Shown one piece after another: positions 47,181 to 59,632 of a stretch of DNA of 62,000 bases. A model generated the notes under the pieces. It did no database searches and was not told where the DNA came from. It was given only the letters and a program-made list of their open reading frames with translations. Location of the stretch: NCBI RefSeq assembly GCF_030272615.1, contig NC_081405.1, positions 647,718,920 to 647,780,919 on the forward strand, in the 5' to 3' direction. The translations under genes were made by a program, and so were the position numbers. Each line of letters starts with the position of its first letter. Position 1 is the first letter of the stretch. Origin of the DNA: Cryptomeria japonica (Eukaryota; Streptophyta; Pinopsida; Cupressales; Cupressaceae).

Positions 47181-49579
47181 TTAACAATTTGACTTTCTCA
47201 AGATCTAGTACTACATCTTGATCTTTAAATTTTCCTTCTTTAGCTTTTTCTTCACTTTCATCTCTTCATTTAATTATACAACTAATTGATCATTTTCTTA
47301 TAAAATCAACAAATTTATACCAATAATAAACACATCCAAGTTTAAAAATAAAAGCAACTCAATCATTATAGTTTCCTTTTCCTTTAAAACCTTGTGGAAA
47401 ACCCTAGAAGCTCAATATTTATGTATTTTTATTTTATTTTTCCTTTTATAAGTTTTAAATTCAAAATATTATTTGAATTAATGTACTTTAGTTAGTGAGG
47501 ATAAGGATATGTTCCTTGATTACATTACCTTAATAAATGTATAAATCTTCTAAGGTTGGAATTGGGTTAGGTTTGACTCTTGGTTTACTTTATTGGACTA
47601 AATCCCTCCACTTGTAGTAATTATCCAAAAAATTACTTCTAGTTTAGATGTATACTTCTTCATATTGTTGTAATCTACTAATAGAAATAGAGATATGATA
47701 TCTACATAATGTAGTTGATTGTATAAAATTAAAAAATCTAAATGAACTAAGTAGGTTACTAAGAGTACTAACCACCATTGATTACTACTATTTTTTTATA
47801 TACAAATTATAATTTAATCATTAAGTACATAAAACATCATTCATATTGATAAATTGCATACTTCATGGAACACCAATAAAATAATCAACATATTGATATT
47901 TGTCCCCTTCAAATTAAGACACCAAGTAATTTTTGTAATAAAATTTCATTAGTACTTGCATTACACTAGTACTATTGGAATGGGCTCCACTCAATTTTTA
48001 TTAACTTGTTATTATTCAATTGCTTTTACATTGATAATTCCTACAAATAATTTTTTAAATTACAAAAATTAATAATTTGCATCTTATTACCGGATTTCAC
48101 AGATCCATGATGTAAATGAATTTTTTTAGCCAAACTTTTGGGTACATAAAATAATATTTAGTATGTTTAAATTTTCTTTTCCCTATTATTAAAAAACTTA
48201 TGTTGAACCAATTACAATTAAGTATTTTTAGTTTGTTTTTTTTTGTTTTTTTTGGTGGGGGGGGGTTTCTATGATAGCCGAAATAGATACAAATCTCGTA
48301 TGTCATATACATGCAAAAATTTTAATTTATAAATTGTCAAAATTAATTATTTGGCATCGATTGACTAATAAATTTGGTTCTTATATATGAATTTTAGGAA
48401 AGCATAACATAAATATTGTTTTAGGAAATTTTTTAATTATCACAACAAGCTTAAAAGATGATTAACTTGTATTATTTAAAACAACAAACTGTCCATAGAA
48501 AGTAATAATTTATTAGTAAAGTTAATTCAACTATTAAAATATAAAAAAAGATGAGATAAAGGTTTGACTAAATAATTTAATAGTATACATATTATTGACA
48601 ATGGTATTAACATAATTAATTCTAATCTAAATTATATTGATAACATAAATGAAATAAAATATTATATATCTTTATCCTATAGTATTAAATCTATATAATA
48701 CAATAATATAATCTAAAATATTGTATACAGATCAATATATTAATTGTAAATAATTATTATAATTCTTAAATCATTATAATTATGATTAACATTAAAATTA
48801 GATTTATAATAAGAATTAGTGTTAGAATAAGTTAAGGTTAAGGTGAGAATAAGGTTTATATTATTTCTAAAGTAAGAATAAAGTTAGGTTTAGAAGGATT
48901 AGAATTAAGAAAAAATTAGGATTAGAGTTGTACTTAATGTGAGATTTAGAGTAAGAATTAGGTTAAAAATTTGGACTAGGATAGAATTAGGGTTATTGTT
49001 AAGACTTAAATTAGTTATAGAAGTTATTGTAAGGTTATAACTATATTACAATTGTGGGAACTCTCAAAAAAGTATATTATCTCAAATTATTATCCAACCT
49101 AACTCTAAAAACAAAAAAAATATTATTATTGCAATACTAAAAAGGCAAGTACTTGTCACTATGTGACACTTGTTATAATTTAAAAGTATTGACTTAGTAA
49201 CCTTGCCAAGCAATGATGTCACTTCAAAACTTGTATACAAGATTTTAGATCCCCTTACAACATTGATAACAAAATCATGCCACTACTTGCATTTATGCAC
49301 AATATACAATAATATTTTTATATCATGATATATCTCTGACCCTAGACTTATTGCTCACAATTCACTCAAAATAACCCTACCAGTTTATTCCTCAAAAATT
49401 CCTTTCCAAGAAATTACACGCTCTATAATTTTCAGACATATAACTCTGATTACATTGTAATCATGATGTGTATATAAGTCAACTAGGGAAAGACTAATTT
49501 CCATGGAGAACCTTTGCAAGATATTATATGAAATTGCAAAAAAAGTTTAAAGAACTTGAAGAACATCTCTGGTTACAAA
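47181..49579. other. AT-rich non-coding DNA in X2
   Basis: Collinear with 40935-44359 of X1 minus the retroposon and an AT-rich piece. It includes a T/G homopolymer stretch near 48235-48268. No gene is seen. Confidence 0.65.
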
Positions 49580-50397
49580 TGTGGGTAAGTGCACAAAGAT
49601 GGTGGTAAAAAAGGGGGTATAAGTAGACACTTTTTTTTAGAAATCAGGTGAACCTAAAATTGGAGGCAAAATTTGAAAGTCATCCACTCAAGATATGAAG
49701 ATAATCAAAGAACAAATATTATAGTACTCTGAATTTAGTTTCCAAACTGCTAAACTTTTTAAAAATTGGATAAGATTAAGGGGGTCAAATCCTTCATGCA
49801 CAAAAAACTGACCCTGATTTTTTCTGAAAAACATAACATAGTGCCTGACGTGCACATCAAAAAAGTCATAGTTAGATTTAGTATTTTGACAAATCCTTTG
49901 GCAGAAAGATATTTAAGAATGAGCACTAGAAGATGTGTATTTTTTTGTAATTTTTTGTTGAGTATTTTTGTTTTTATGATTTTTCCAATCGAGAACATCC
50001 TAAAAATTATGTACCTGTTCGCGCACGAAGCATAAGTTGCACTAAACGAAATGAAAATATAATTTTTTTTATAAAAAATTGTAAATAATCACGTGCACTA
50101 CAATAATATATAAAGTTTTTTAAATTTGGATAACTATATAAAAAGTTATTCAAAAAATGGTGCACCTATGTTTGTGAGAACTATGGAGATAGTGGTAAAA
50201 GAAATTCAATAATAATATGTTTGTTGTTCAAATTGAAAATATATTATATGGTTAGAAATTTCAGAAGATGGGTGAAAATATGGTGGCAATTTTAAAAATA
50301 CCCACTTGATGAAGTGTAAACCTGATGATGACAAAGTTGATAAACCAAGTTGATAAAATAAAACACGTCAAAAATGAGAGAAATGGAGGGAAATCAA
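49580..50397 (-). repeat. 0.9-kb module, copy in X2
   Basis: Reverse complement of 23277-24165, in the same orientation as the X1 copy. Confidence 0.8.
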
Positions 50398-50738
50398 AAT
50401 TCTAAACCATAGGTTTGTCATCCAGGCCTAGTTTCAAGCCTAAACGGTCAAAAGCACGTACGGGGTACTTATGGTGTAAGCAGCATGTACACTCTCATTT
50501 TCCTATAAATAGCTCGTATGTGCTCTTTTTACTATAAACAATGCGTACGTGCTATTTTATAATATGATATTCTATATATAATATATATATATATGCATAT
50601 AATATATATATGTAATATATAATATGTGTATAATATGATATTGTATATATAATATATGTATATATATAATATATTAAACATATATATACACATGTAAGTG
50701 TATTGTCTCCCCCTCTCAAATGCATACAAGGTGCCTCC

Positions 50739-50775
<37 letters not shown>

Positions 50776-50800
50776 CCTCCCTCCCTCCATAGCCCACTGC
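50398..50800. repeat. GTACG words, TATA-rich tract and (CT)n
   Basis: Contains GCACGTACGGGG, GCGTACGTGC and similar words (50450-50560), then TATATAATATATA repeats (50570-50690), then CT repeats (50734-50788). This is the mirror image of 22985-23310. Confidence 0.88.
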
Positions 50801-50829
50801 AACCGTGTCTGCACTTCTATAGAAATAAG

Positions 50830-51809
50830 TGAATTTATTTCTTTTCTACAACTTCCTCTTTAATTTTTATCAAGTATGCTCTCATAAGTAAATTGATTGA
50901 TGGATTTGTGTATGTATATTGAATAGGAGGAATAGGGTTTGAAATTGAACCATGGGTGTATTACCATGACAAACAAGGAAACTTGCAACAATATTCTTCT
51001 AGAATGTGTTTTTAATGAGCTGAGCAGATGTAGAAAATAATGTCAACAAAGAAACAGGATGAGTTAGAGTACCTACAATATGTTTCTAAGAGGGAAACAA
51101 TAGGTAGGAAGAGAAAGAGGGAGAGTAACACAGATGATGTCCTGTAGAATGATAGTGGTGGGTATGCGAGAGTTCCCATGTTATTACACAACACCTGTCA
51201 CCTAAAGAAATTAAAGTTTGTTGTATGCATGACAGTGGTAGTATATGATGATCATCACTTGTCAAATAACTTGGAATAGTACATACCCATGAAAGAAATC
51301 AAGTGTTTAATTCCTATATTCATAATCAAGATTAGTCTTATAACCTTGCAAATTTAATAGCATCATATGTTTTAGAACTTAGGCAGTACTCTTAGGGTTA
51401 GGTCAAGCTCTTATGCTTGCTTTGTAGTGAAGTCTCATTATTTTTTCGCTTGGAGTCTCGATGACTGATGGATTTGTGTGTGTATATTGAATAGGAGGAA
51501 TAGGGTTTGAAATTGAACCACGGGTGTATTACCGTGACAAACAAGGAAACTTGGAACAATATTCTTCTTGAATGTATTTTTAATGAGTAGAGTAGATGTG
51601 GAAAATAGTATCAACAAAGCAACATGATGAGTCAGAGTACCTGCAATGTGTTTTTCAAAAGGAAACAACAAGTAGGAAGAGAAAGAGGGAGAGTAACATA
51701 GATGATGTCCTGTAGAATGATAGTGGTGGGATGCAAGAGTTCCCATGTGGTTACACAACGCCTGTCATCTAAAGAAATTAAAGTTTGTTGTATGCATGGC
51801 AGTGGTAGT
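50830..51809 (-). repeat. ~566-bp tandem repeat (mosaic module), left part
   Basis: GATGGATTTGTGT and GGAGGAATAGGGTTTG recur at about 50900, 51467 and, after removing element B, at the position of 59861, giving a period of about 566 bp. The units are reverse complements of 22318-22960. Element B is inserted in the second unit. Confidence 0.85.
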
Positions 51810-52163
51810 TGTAGCGTCCTAAAATTGCGACACTTGCAATTTCGACTGCATTTCGGTCTTCACAATGGTGATGCAACATAGAACCTGAATGGAGACCCCG
51901 AAACCTGTCCACGACACTAAAAACTGCATTTTTCAAGCACCCTGGCCTGAACCTCCTTTGCACCCTACTGTCCCGGGAGGTGGGACCAGAGCACCCAGCG
52001 CCCTGGTCCTTCAGGACCATGGCGCCCAGTGCCCTGGTCCCTGGCCCTATTTTGGGCCCAGTCTCCTTTGGGACTTCGGGTCTTTTTGTTTGCAAATTGA
52101 AAAATATTGTTTCCTGGTCGGCCTAAGGTCAGGAAAATCAGTCTTTCAACCCTAATTGGCAAG

Positions 52164-52170
52164 TATATAA
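52164..52170 (+). promoter_or_regulatory. TATA box of element B 5' LTR
   Basis: TATATAA in AAGTATATAAACTACATT, about 354 bp into the LTR, conserved in all four family LTRs. The transcription start is expected about 30 bp downstream, near the CATTCGATATGATGG segment. Confidence 0.75.
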
Positions 52171-52420
52171 ACTACATTTTCCTCTTTCATTCGATATGAT
52201 GGAAAAAGCGTGGAAACGATACTCAAGCATTCAAGCATTCAAACATTCCTTCAAGCAATTGATCATTCCAAGTCTCCATTCAAGGCTAAGTGTTGCATTC
52301 AAGACAAGGATTCAACCATTGAAGAGGAGATCACATATTACAACATACAACATACAACAATACAACAAACAACAACATCTATACCTTCGCACATAAGGAT
52401 ACAAACATCCTTACAACAAG

Positions 52421-52560
52421 GTATTAGTACTTGTTTTACATTACAGACATTGACATTTACAACATTTCTCATTTCTTGGTTAATTTCAAAACCGGGGTTT
52501 GACCTAAAGGCAAACCCCTAATCCCTAACCCCCCAATCATCTTTTCTTTTCTGTGTGTAG
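52421..52560 (+). other. Candidate 140-nt intron in the LTR
   Basis: Donor CAACAAG/GTATTAG and acceptor TTTTCTGTGTGTAG/GTTGCAG, with a pyrimidine-rich stretch and a CCCTAAC branch-like word about 30 nt before the acceptor. The same signals stand in the other three LTRs (minus strand in element A). It lies downstream of the TATA box and so would be in the transcript. No transcript evidence is available here. Confidence 0.5.
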
Positions 52561-53048
52561 GTTGCAGGTACGCGGTTGAAATTGAAGATCTGGAATCCTT
52601 GTGCAGAGACGAACAGATCCCCCTTCATTTCGCGGATTTTTCGGAGGATCGTGTGCACGCCGGGCGCCATCGTCCCGTCAACTTTTGCTCAAATTTGCAG
52701 GACAGTGCCGTATCGACATTTTACTGCTAATTCCAGGTGCGCAGCTTCATCCTATATCCCTATCTCAGTTTATAAGCGAATCTTTCTCACTTTCTATGCA
52801 TTCCTAGCTTAATTTTCTTATCAACATTCTTTACAAAAGAGGGTAGCTTTGTTGTCTTAACCCTTGAAACTCATTTAGAATCCAATCTTGCATTGTGTGG
52901 GATTGGATCTTGTGGGTTTCAACCCCTCTTTTGAATGTAAAGTTTCCCAAGTGAAAACCATCAACCCTAGCGACCTCCCTTCTCTCTCCTTGGAGTTGGA
53001 AGAGGGGAGAGCAACTAGGGTTCAATCGTGATTTTCCGCTTTACATTT

Positions 53049-53066
53049 TGGTGAACCCGACGTGAA
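53049..53066 (+). other. Primer binding site of element B
   Basis: TGGTGAACCCGACGTGAA lies three bases after the LTR end. It appears complementary to the 3' end of plant tRNA-Trp as I remember it. Confidence 0.78.
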
Positions 53067-54224
53067 CATCCTTTTTGATTATTCATGATTAGATTTGAAA
53101 ATTGGCTTCTTTGATTACATTTCCATGTTTGATCTTTTGCAAATTTTAGAGGTTGATTGCATAAAAACCCTAAATTTTCTTTTGAAAATTGAGCTTGCGA
53201 AATGTTTAATTATTAATGCTTGTTTCAGATCTGCCCTTCTATTACAAATTATCAATTCATATCTGTGCTTTATTTTTGAAAATTAAGTGGTTAAGTGTCA
53301 AAACCCTAATTTTTGAAACCCTCTTGATTCAACCTTTGTCCGACAATTTCACTGATCAAAACATCTCCAAATCAGCTGTAACTTTGGATTCCGCAATAAA
53401 ATCACAATATCTTTCATCCCTGAAAATTTGGAAAAAAGTTGCGAGGACCATGTGCACTCCGAGCACCATCGTCCCCGACATTTTTTCCAAAATTTCGGGA
53501 GCAAGATCTTACTGTATTTTCTTGCTAAAATCCAGAATTTTGGCTGATTTTACCAAATCTAACACTTTCAAAATTATAGTCAAAGTTGGTCTTGTGATTG
53601 CTTGGTTTAAGGGTCCTAATCATTCAAAAATTGTTGAAATTGAAATTTTGTGTCGAAATTGTGTTCTTACTGCCCTAAATCTGAAAAGTGTGTTTGCATT
53701 CATTCGAAATTTCAGTGCTTTATTCAAATTCTTGCAATTTGTGACTTTTGAAATTAAGTGCTTAATTACAACAACTTTGATTTTCGCTTCCAAAATTGAA
53801 TTTTTTGTGAAATTGAGTCAATTTTTAAATTTCAAAATTTGCATTGCTCTTGACATTCCCTCTAAAATCATAAAATTCAAAATTTCAGTTTCCCTCTCTT
53901 TTTCAAAATTCAAATTTTTGCATTTTTCGACAATCTTGGTAGGGTTCAATTTCGAGATTGCAACTTTAATTTGGCCTATCTACAGATCGTAAAATCACTC
54001 AATTTTTTCAGATTAGCTCTAAAATCATCATAACTTTCATCCCTGCAAATTTCGAAAAAAGTTGCAAGGATCGTGTGCACTCCGAGCGCCACGGTCTCGG
54101 ACATTTTTTTCGAAATTTCGGGAGGCTGTCGTGATTGCATTTAACAGCTTAAATCTAGGAGATTGGCTGGTTTTACTGAAATTTGCTACCTCTAAATTCA
54201 AAATCTTCTCTCCCTTTCTAGTGC
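53067..54224 (+). other. Leader of element B
   Basis: About 1.16 kb before the Gag ATG. It includes two blocks with the GGAC...GTGCAC...GGCGC/GCACC...GTCC motif (53445-53474 and 54068-54097). A 258-codon open frame (53216-53992) is rich in Ile, Leu, Lys and Phe. The matching region of element A is broken into two frames. I treat it as a possible upstream ORF, not a gene. Confidence 0.65.
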
Positions 54225-57200
54225 ATGAGTTTTACAACAATAAGCCCTACTTACACTATTCCCGTTAGATGAAGCCGTAGAATTAAGTCTTTCCGAGGTT
54301 TAATTACCGAGGAGATGGAACCTAATTTGAGTAGTCTTTTTAATGAGGACATGGGTAATTCCTCTAATCCTCCTAATGATGAAGAAGCTCGCCATGAGGT
54401 TTCTGTAGAACAACTTTCGAAATTGGATAATCAATTTGACGATTTTCGACAATGGATGTCTCAAGAGTACCCTGATAGTCAAGCTCTTCCTTTAATTGAG
54501 GGTCTAAAACATATGCTTCAAAGTGATAAGAATGGAATTGATATTTTGTGTGGTATTGCACACATTGTGGATTCGAATGTGATGCCTATGAAGAGTTGTG
54601 CCGAAACTTTAGGTTATACACAACCTCCCACTCAAGTTAATCATTTTGTTCCTCTGACAACTTCTATTGCTAGCATACCTACCTTTACATCAAACATAAT
54701 GGCTACTTCAATACAAGACATTCCCCCTGTGATCACTAGTCATGGGGGCAATCCTTCTTCTTCAATTAACCCTCTTCCTTCATTTAATCCAACTTCTTCA
54801 TTTATTCCTTCAATGAGTGTTCCTATTACATCTCCACAAATGAACATGACGCAAGGGGGCAATTCATTCAACCATTCCATTCCTCCTTGTAGTGTTCCTC
54901 CTGTCCAATCATCTCCTATGATTAACTATCATAGGGTCCCGCCACCTTACTCTCTACCTTCTTTCAATAACATAACACCTCCATCTCAATCTAACACGTC
55001 TAATATGAATTCTTCGACTGAAGCGACCATTAACAATCTTGCACAAACTGTCTCTTCTTTACAACAACAAATTGCCTCTATGAATCAATCTAAGTTTAGT
55101 GTGCCCACATTTGATGTTGCGAGCCCACTTTCTCTTGACATTGTTCGAGCTATCCCTCCTAAACATGTTGAAATCCCACATTTGGAGCTTTATAATGGTA
55201 AAGGCGATCCTCTAACACATGTTAAGACTTTTCAAACAATATGTACTGATTTTGCTTATGACCAAAGGTTGCTTACGAAATTGTTTACTAGAACATTAAG
55301 AGACAAAGCCCTACAATGGTATTGCTCATTGCCTTCTTATTCTATTACTTCTTTTGAACAACTTGCAAATGCTTTCATTCAACAATTTCAAAACAATATA
55401 AGTCCTAAAGTTACTTTGATTGATTTAATGCATTGTAAACAAGGTGTTAAAGAAAAAGTGACTGATTTCATTGGTAGATATAAGCATTTGTATGCTCAAA
55501 TTTCTTTTCCAGTACCTGACAATGATATTCAAAGAATCTTTATTTCTAATTTACAAAAAGATATTCGAGACAAACTTCTGTTTTCTGAGTTTACTTCTTT
55601 CCAACAGTTGTGTGCAACTCTTCACAATTATCAACTGACTGTGAGTCAAATGGAACAATCTCATCCTATGGCTCCGAGTGATAAGGGTGATAGCAGTCAA
55701 CAACCATTTGGAAAGTTTAAACCGAACAGAGATTCCATCAAATTCAATGAAAACATCATCAACAACAATGTGAATGCAGCATCAGGTGTGCCTCCTATTT
55801 CTAAGTTTTTCAAGAAAGAAAGAAAGTATACTCCTTTGAATGAATCATTGCATAGTATTATGAATAAGTTATTGGAACAAAATGTGCTTACTCTTCCTCC
55901 TATAAGGCAAATTGATCCTGCAAATATTACTTCACCTTATTTTGATAACAAATCTTTTTGTCATTTTCATCGTCAGCCTGGGCATGATACTGAAAAATGT
56001 TTTTCTTTAAAGGGTAAAATTCAAGATTTGATTGATAATAATACTATTTCTGTTTCTGGAGGGAATGATAAAGGCAACACATCTGTAGCTCCTCCTAACC
56101 AAAATCTTCAGATTTTTACTGATCCATTACCTTCTCATACCTCTAATGCGATTGAGACTAATGATTCCTCTCTCTCATCTGATGGTGTTGTGTCTATGAC
56201 TCCGAATGTGATTAACTTTGTAGAGCAACAAGAAAACCCTAAAGAACCTTCCATCACATTTGATTCTAGTGAAACTATCAGGGCACCTGATGGTCCTTTA
56301 TAAATAGTTGCAAAAGTCAAGAATACACCTTGCCATGGAGTGCTTATTGATCCTTCGTGCATGGTTAATGTTATTACCGAAGAATTTCTTTTTACTTTGC
56401 AATTGAATCAAGTGATCTATGACAAAACAAATGTGATTGTGAAATTATTTGATGCATTTTCTTCTCCTGCAATTGGTTCTATTACATTACCTATTGAGGT
56501 CCATAACAAATCCCTTGATGTGAACTTTGCTATTATCCCTTCATCCGAACAATTTCGTGTGAAGCTTGGCTATCCTTGGCTATCTTCCATGAAAGCTATT
56601 GCTTCTCCTATTCATAAATGTTTGAAATTTCCCCATAATGGTGAAGTTGTTACTATCAATCATAGTCTCTTTAAACCAGCTGAAAGAACTTCTAGTGTTC
56701 CTATTGATTATTTTTGGCCTAAACAATTCCAATCTCTTCCTCCGCGAAGTGATCATCTTTTCAAATCTTATCAAAAGTGGAAAACAGATATGATCCTATC
56801 TCTAAGTGAACCTAGAACACCTAAACTTGATATTCCTATCATTCTTGAGAAGGAAGTTCTTCCTTTGAAAGATAAAACTAATGTCTTTCCTCAAGAAGAT
56901 TGTCAACCCGTTCCCATGGATGTGACTATGTCTATGCCTAATAAACTTCCTAAAAGTAGACCTATACCTCCTTGTCATGATGGACTTGGTCTCCTTCCTA
57001 AACTAAAAATTCCTCCTTTATACGGAGCAGTTCCTCCTCCTTCTTTTTATAGAGAAAAGAGACCTTCCTCTTCTCCTATTATCCAGCCTAAGAGACGACA
57101 ACCTAAACACCCAAATGATAAGGATGAGAACATTCCTCCTCCTCAATCTTCTTCACTTCCCACTAAGACTAGACGAAACCATTCTGCACGTGAACGCTGA

Positions 57201-57650
57201 TGAAAGCGTCATCTTAGAGCTCAAGCAGCTGCTTCTCAAACTTCGCAATCTCCAAAAACACCTTCAACAAGCATTATTCCATTTTCTCCAAAATCTCCTA
57301 AACATAAGATGCATGATGGTCTTGATCCTGTACGGGTTAAAGATCCTATTTTTATAAATCTTGATGATGATATAGATGAAAATGTTATTCATGATGAACA
57401 TGTTACTCCTCTTGCTTCTGATAGTGAATATGAACTTGTTGATGTTGATAACCATCTATCTAATGAATTTTCTAAAGCACTTATCCTAGCTCCTAGACAA
57501 GAACAACGTGGCTTGGAACATGAACATAGCCCTTGTTTGGATCTTGTGATAGCTCCATCTGTTGTGTTGGATGTTCCTCCTCTAGCGTGTTCCCTGCCTT
57601 CCCAAAACATTGATCAGCAAGATCGAGGGGTAGATGACGTGCTAGACTAG
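54225..57650 (+). pseudogene. Gag-protease polyprotein of element B, four stops
   Basis: The frame runs 3,426 nt, exactly 14 nt longer than element A's, matching A's single deletion. The start is ATG 54225 (MSFTTISPTYTIPVR). Regions: Gln/Ser/Pro-rich N-part; Gag domain from about 55182 (LELYNGKGDPLTHVKTF, LRDKALQWYCSLPSYSI); knuckle CHFHRQPGHDTEKC near 55960-56000; protease-like LIDPSCMVNVI near 56345 and LGYPWLSSMKAI near 56565; Pro/Lys/Arg-rich region 56880-57230; acidic tail ending VDDVLD. Stops are TGA 54270-54272 (from CGA), TAA 56301-56303 (TAC in A) and TGA TGA 57198-57203 (CGA CGA in A). An internal ATG at 54315 leaves 662 open codons covering all of Gag, so a Gag-only product is conceivable. 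No RT follows. Confidence 0.93.
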
Positions 57651-58380
57651 TTACATTAGCATAGCAGATTCTCTCCTCCTCTCTTTTGTTACTTCTTGTA
57701 TATGTTATTCTCATTCTTCTATTTGTTGTCCTTAGTGTTGTCTACTTGAGGACGATGCAAAGCATTGAGATCTCTTTTGGTCTCTCTCATGTTGACTCAA
57801 AAGACACATGTGTTCCCTTCTTCTAGGTGACCTTCCTTGATTGGGGAATGAAGAACAATTATGCATACATACATATGATATATATACATGAATTATCATA
57901 TAGCATACTGACCTCGAGGAAAGCGAAGTCACCTCGTGCTTTGTGTTTTGTGTCTATTATCCTTGGGTTTATCTCACACTTGGGGGTTAAATCTTTGTGA
58001 TAACATGCTCCTTTTCCTTTCTCATTTCTTATGTGTATCACTACGTTAAAAAAATCACCCCCGTTGAGGCGTGTGCGATCGCTTTAACGTAGGGGGGCAT
58101 ACACCCTGTCTATCTCTTAAGGATACTTGAAAATTTATTGGCGAACTTAGCTTTGCCTTGAAAATTTTTGGTATTTTTCTTGCATGACTCATAGTGAGGG
58201 AACCTTACTATTGACAGTCATGGTTCTCCCTCGTGATCTTCCCTTTTACTTTGTCAATCGAAGTCGTAAGATCCTTAGTCCACTGGGGGCTTGGTGTGTC
58301 TTGCCTCCTTGACATGGTGAAAGTCTTTCAATGTTGTTTCCTTGTACTTTACCAGAAGTATGAGCATACATACTCTCGCT
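57651..58380 (+). other. 3' non-coding part of element B
   Basis: Matches 5435-6163 of element A in reverse complement, with the shared GCGATCGC palindrome near 58075. No credible frame is present. Confidence 0.6.
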
Positions 58381-58395
58381 AAAGTGGGGGCTAAA
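58381..58395 (+). other. Polypurine tract of element B
   Basis: AAAGTGGGGGCTAAA abuts the 3' LTR start TGTAG and is identical to that of element A. Confidence 0.88.
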
Positions 58396-59632
58396 TGTAG
58401 AATCCTAAAATTGTGACACTTGCAATTTCGACTGCATTTCGGTCTTCACGATGGCGACGCAACACGGAACCTGAATGGAGACCTCGAAACCTGTCCACGA
58501 AACTAAAAACTGCATTTTTCAAGCACCCTGGCCTGAACCTCCTTTGCACCCTGCTGTCCCGGGAGGTGGGACCAGGGCGCTCAGTGCCCTGGTCCCCCAG
58601 GGCCATGGCGCCCAGCGCCCTGGTCCCTGGCCCTATTTTGGGCCCGGTCTCCTTTGGGACTTCGGGTCTTTTTGTTTGCAAATTGGAAAATATTGTTTCC
58701 TGGTCGGCCTAAGGTCAAGAAAATCAGTCTTTCAACCCTAATTGGCAAGTATATAAACTACATTTTCCTCTTTCATTCGATATGATGGAAAAAGCATGGA
58801 AACGATACTCAAGCATTCAAGCATTCAAACATTCCTTCAAGCAATTGATCATTCCAAGTCTCCATTCAAGGCTAAGTGTTGCATTCAAGACAAGGATTCA
58901 ACCATTGAAGAGGAGATCACATATTACAACATACAACATACAACAATACAACAAACAACAACATCTATACCTTCGCACATAAGGATACAAACATCCTTAC
59001 AACAAGGTATTAGTACTTGTTTTACATTACAGACATTTACATTTATAGCATTTCTCATTTCTTGGTTAATTCCAAAACCGGGGTTTGACCTAAAGGCAAA
59101 CCCCTAATCCCTAACCCCCCAATTGTCTTCACTTTTCTGTGTGTAGGTTGCAGGTACGCGGCTGAAATTGAAGATCTGGAATCCTTGTGCAGAGACGAAC
59201 AGATCCCCCTTCATTTCGCGGATTTTTCGGAGGACCGTGTGCACACCAGGTGCCATCGTCCCATCAACTTTTGCTCAAATTTGCAGGACAGTGCCGTATC
59301 GACATTTCACCCGCTAATTCCAAGTCCACAGCTTCATCCTATATCCCTATCTCAGTTTATAAGCGAATCTTTCTCACTTTCTATGCATTCCTAGCTTAAT
59401 TCTCTTATCAACATTCTTTACAAAAGAGGGTAGCTTTGTTGTCTTAACCCTTGAAACTCATTTAGAATCCAATCTTGCATTGTGTGGGATTGGATCTTGT
59501 AGGTTTCAACCCCTCTTTTGAATGTAAAGTCTCCCAAGTGAAAACCATCAACCCTAGCGACCTCCCTTCTCTCTCCTTAGAGTTGGAAGAGGGGAGAGCA
59601 ACTAGGGTTCGATCGTGATTTTCCGCTTTACA
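58396..59632 (+). repeat. Element B 3' LTR
   Basis: 1,237 bp with the same ends, TATA box (58750-58756), candidate intron signals and palindromic motif (59232-59261) as the 5' LTR. It differs from it by a few percent by eye. Confidence 0.95.
58750..58756 (+). promoter_or_regulatory. TATA box of element B 3' LTR
   Basis: TATATAA in the same context as the other LTRs. It could drive read-out transcription into 59.6 kb and beyond. Confidence 0.7.

Larger units (their letters stand above)
45196..50397. repeat. Tandem duplication X, copy 2
   Basis: Starts with the E1 LTR end (45205-45718), continues with the gag remnant (minus) and AT-rich blocks, and ends in the 0.9-kb module at GGAAATCAAA (50397), where it passes into TTCTAAACCATAGG. 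The junction with X1 at about 45190-45205 has no filler. It lacks the X1 retroposon. Confidence 0.9.
51810..53045 (+). repeat. Element B 5' LTR
   Basis: TGTAGCGTCC to GCTTTACA. It has GC-rich palindromic motifs near 52000-52040 and 52646-52675, a TATA box and a candidate intron. Confidence 0.95.
51810..59632 (+). mobile_element. Element B: complete Gag-protease-only LTR retrotransposon
   Basis: Sister of element A, in the opposite orientation. LTRs of 1,236 and 1,237 bp start TGTAG and end TTTACA. The perfect duplication GTAGT lies at 51805-51809 and 59633-59637. The empty site GCAGTGGTAGTATATGATG can be read in the neighbouring repeat units at about 51235 and 60197. The internal part is 5,350 bp. 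The order is primer site, leader of 1.2 kb, Gag-protease frame, 3' non-coding block, polypurine tract. Reverse transcriptase, RNase H and integrase are absent. Confidence 0.96.
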
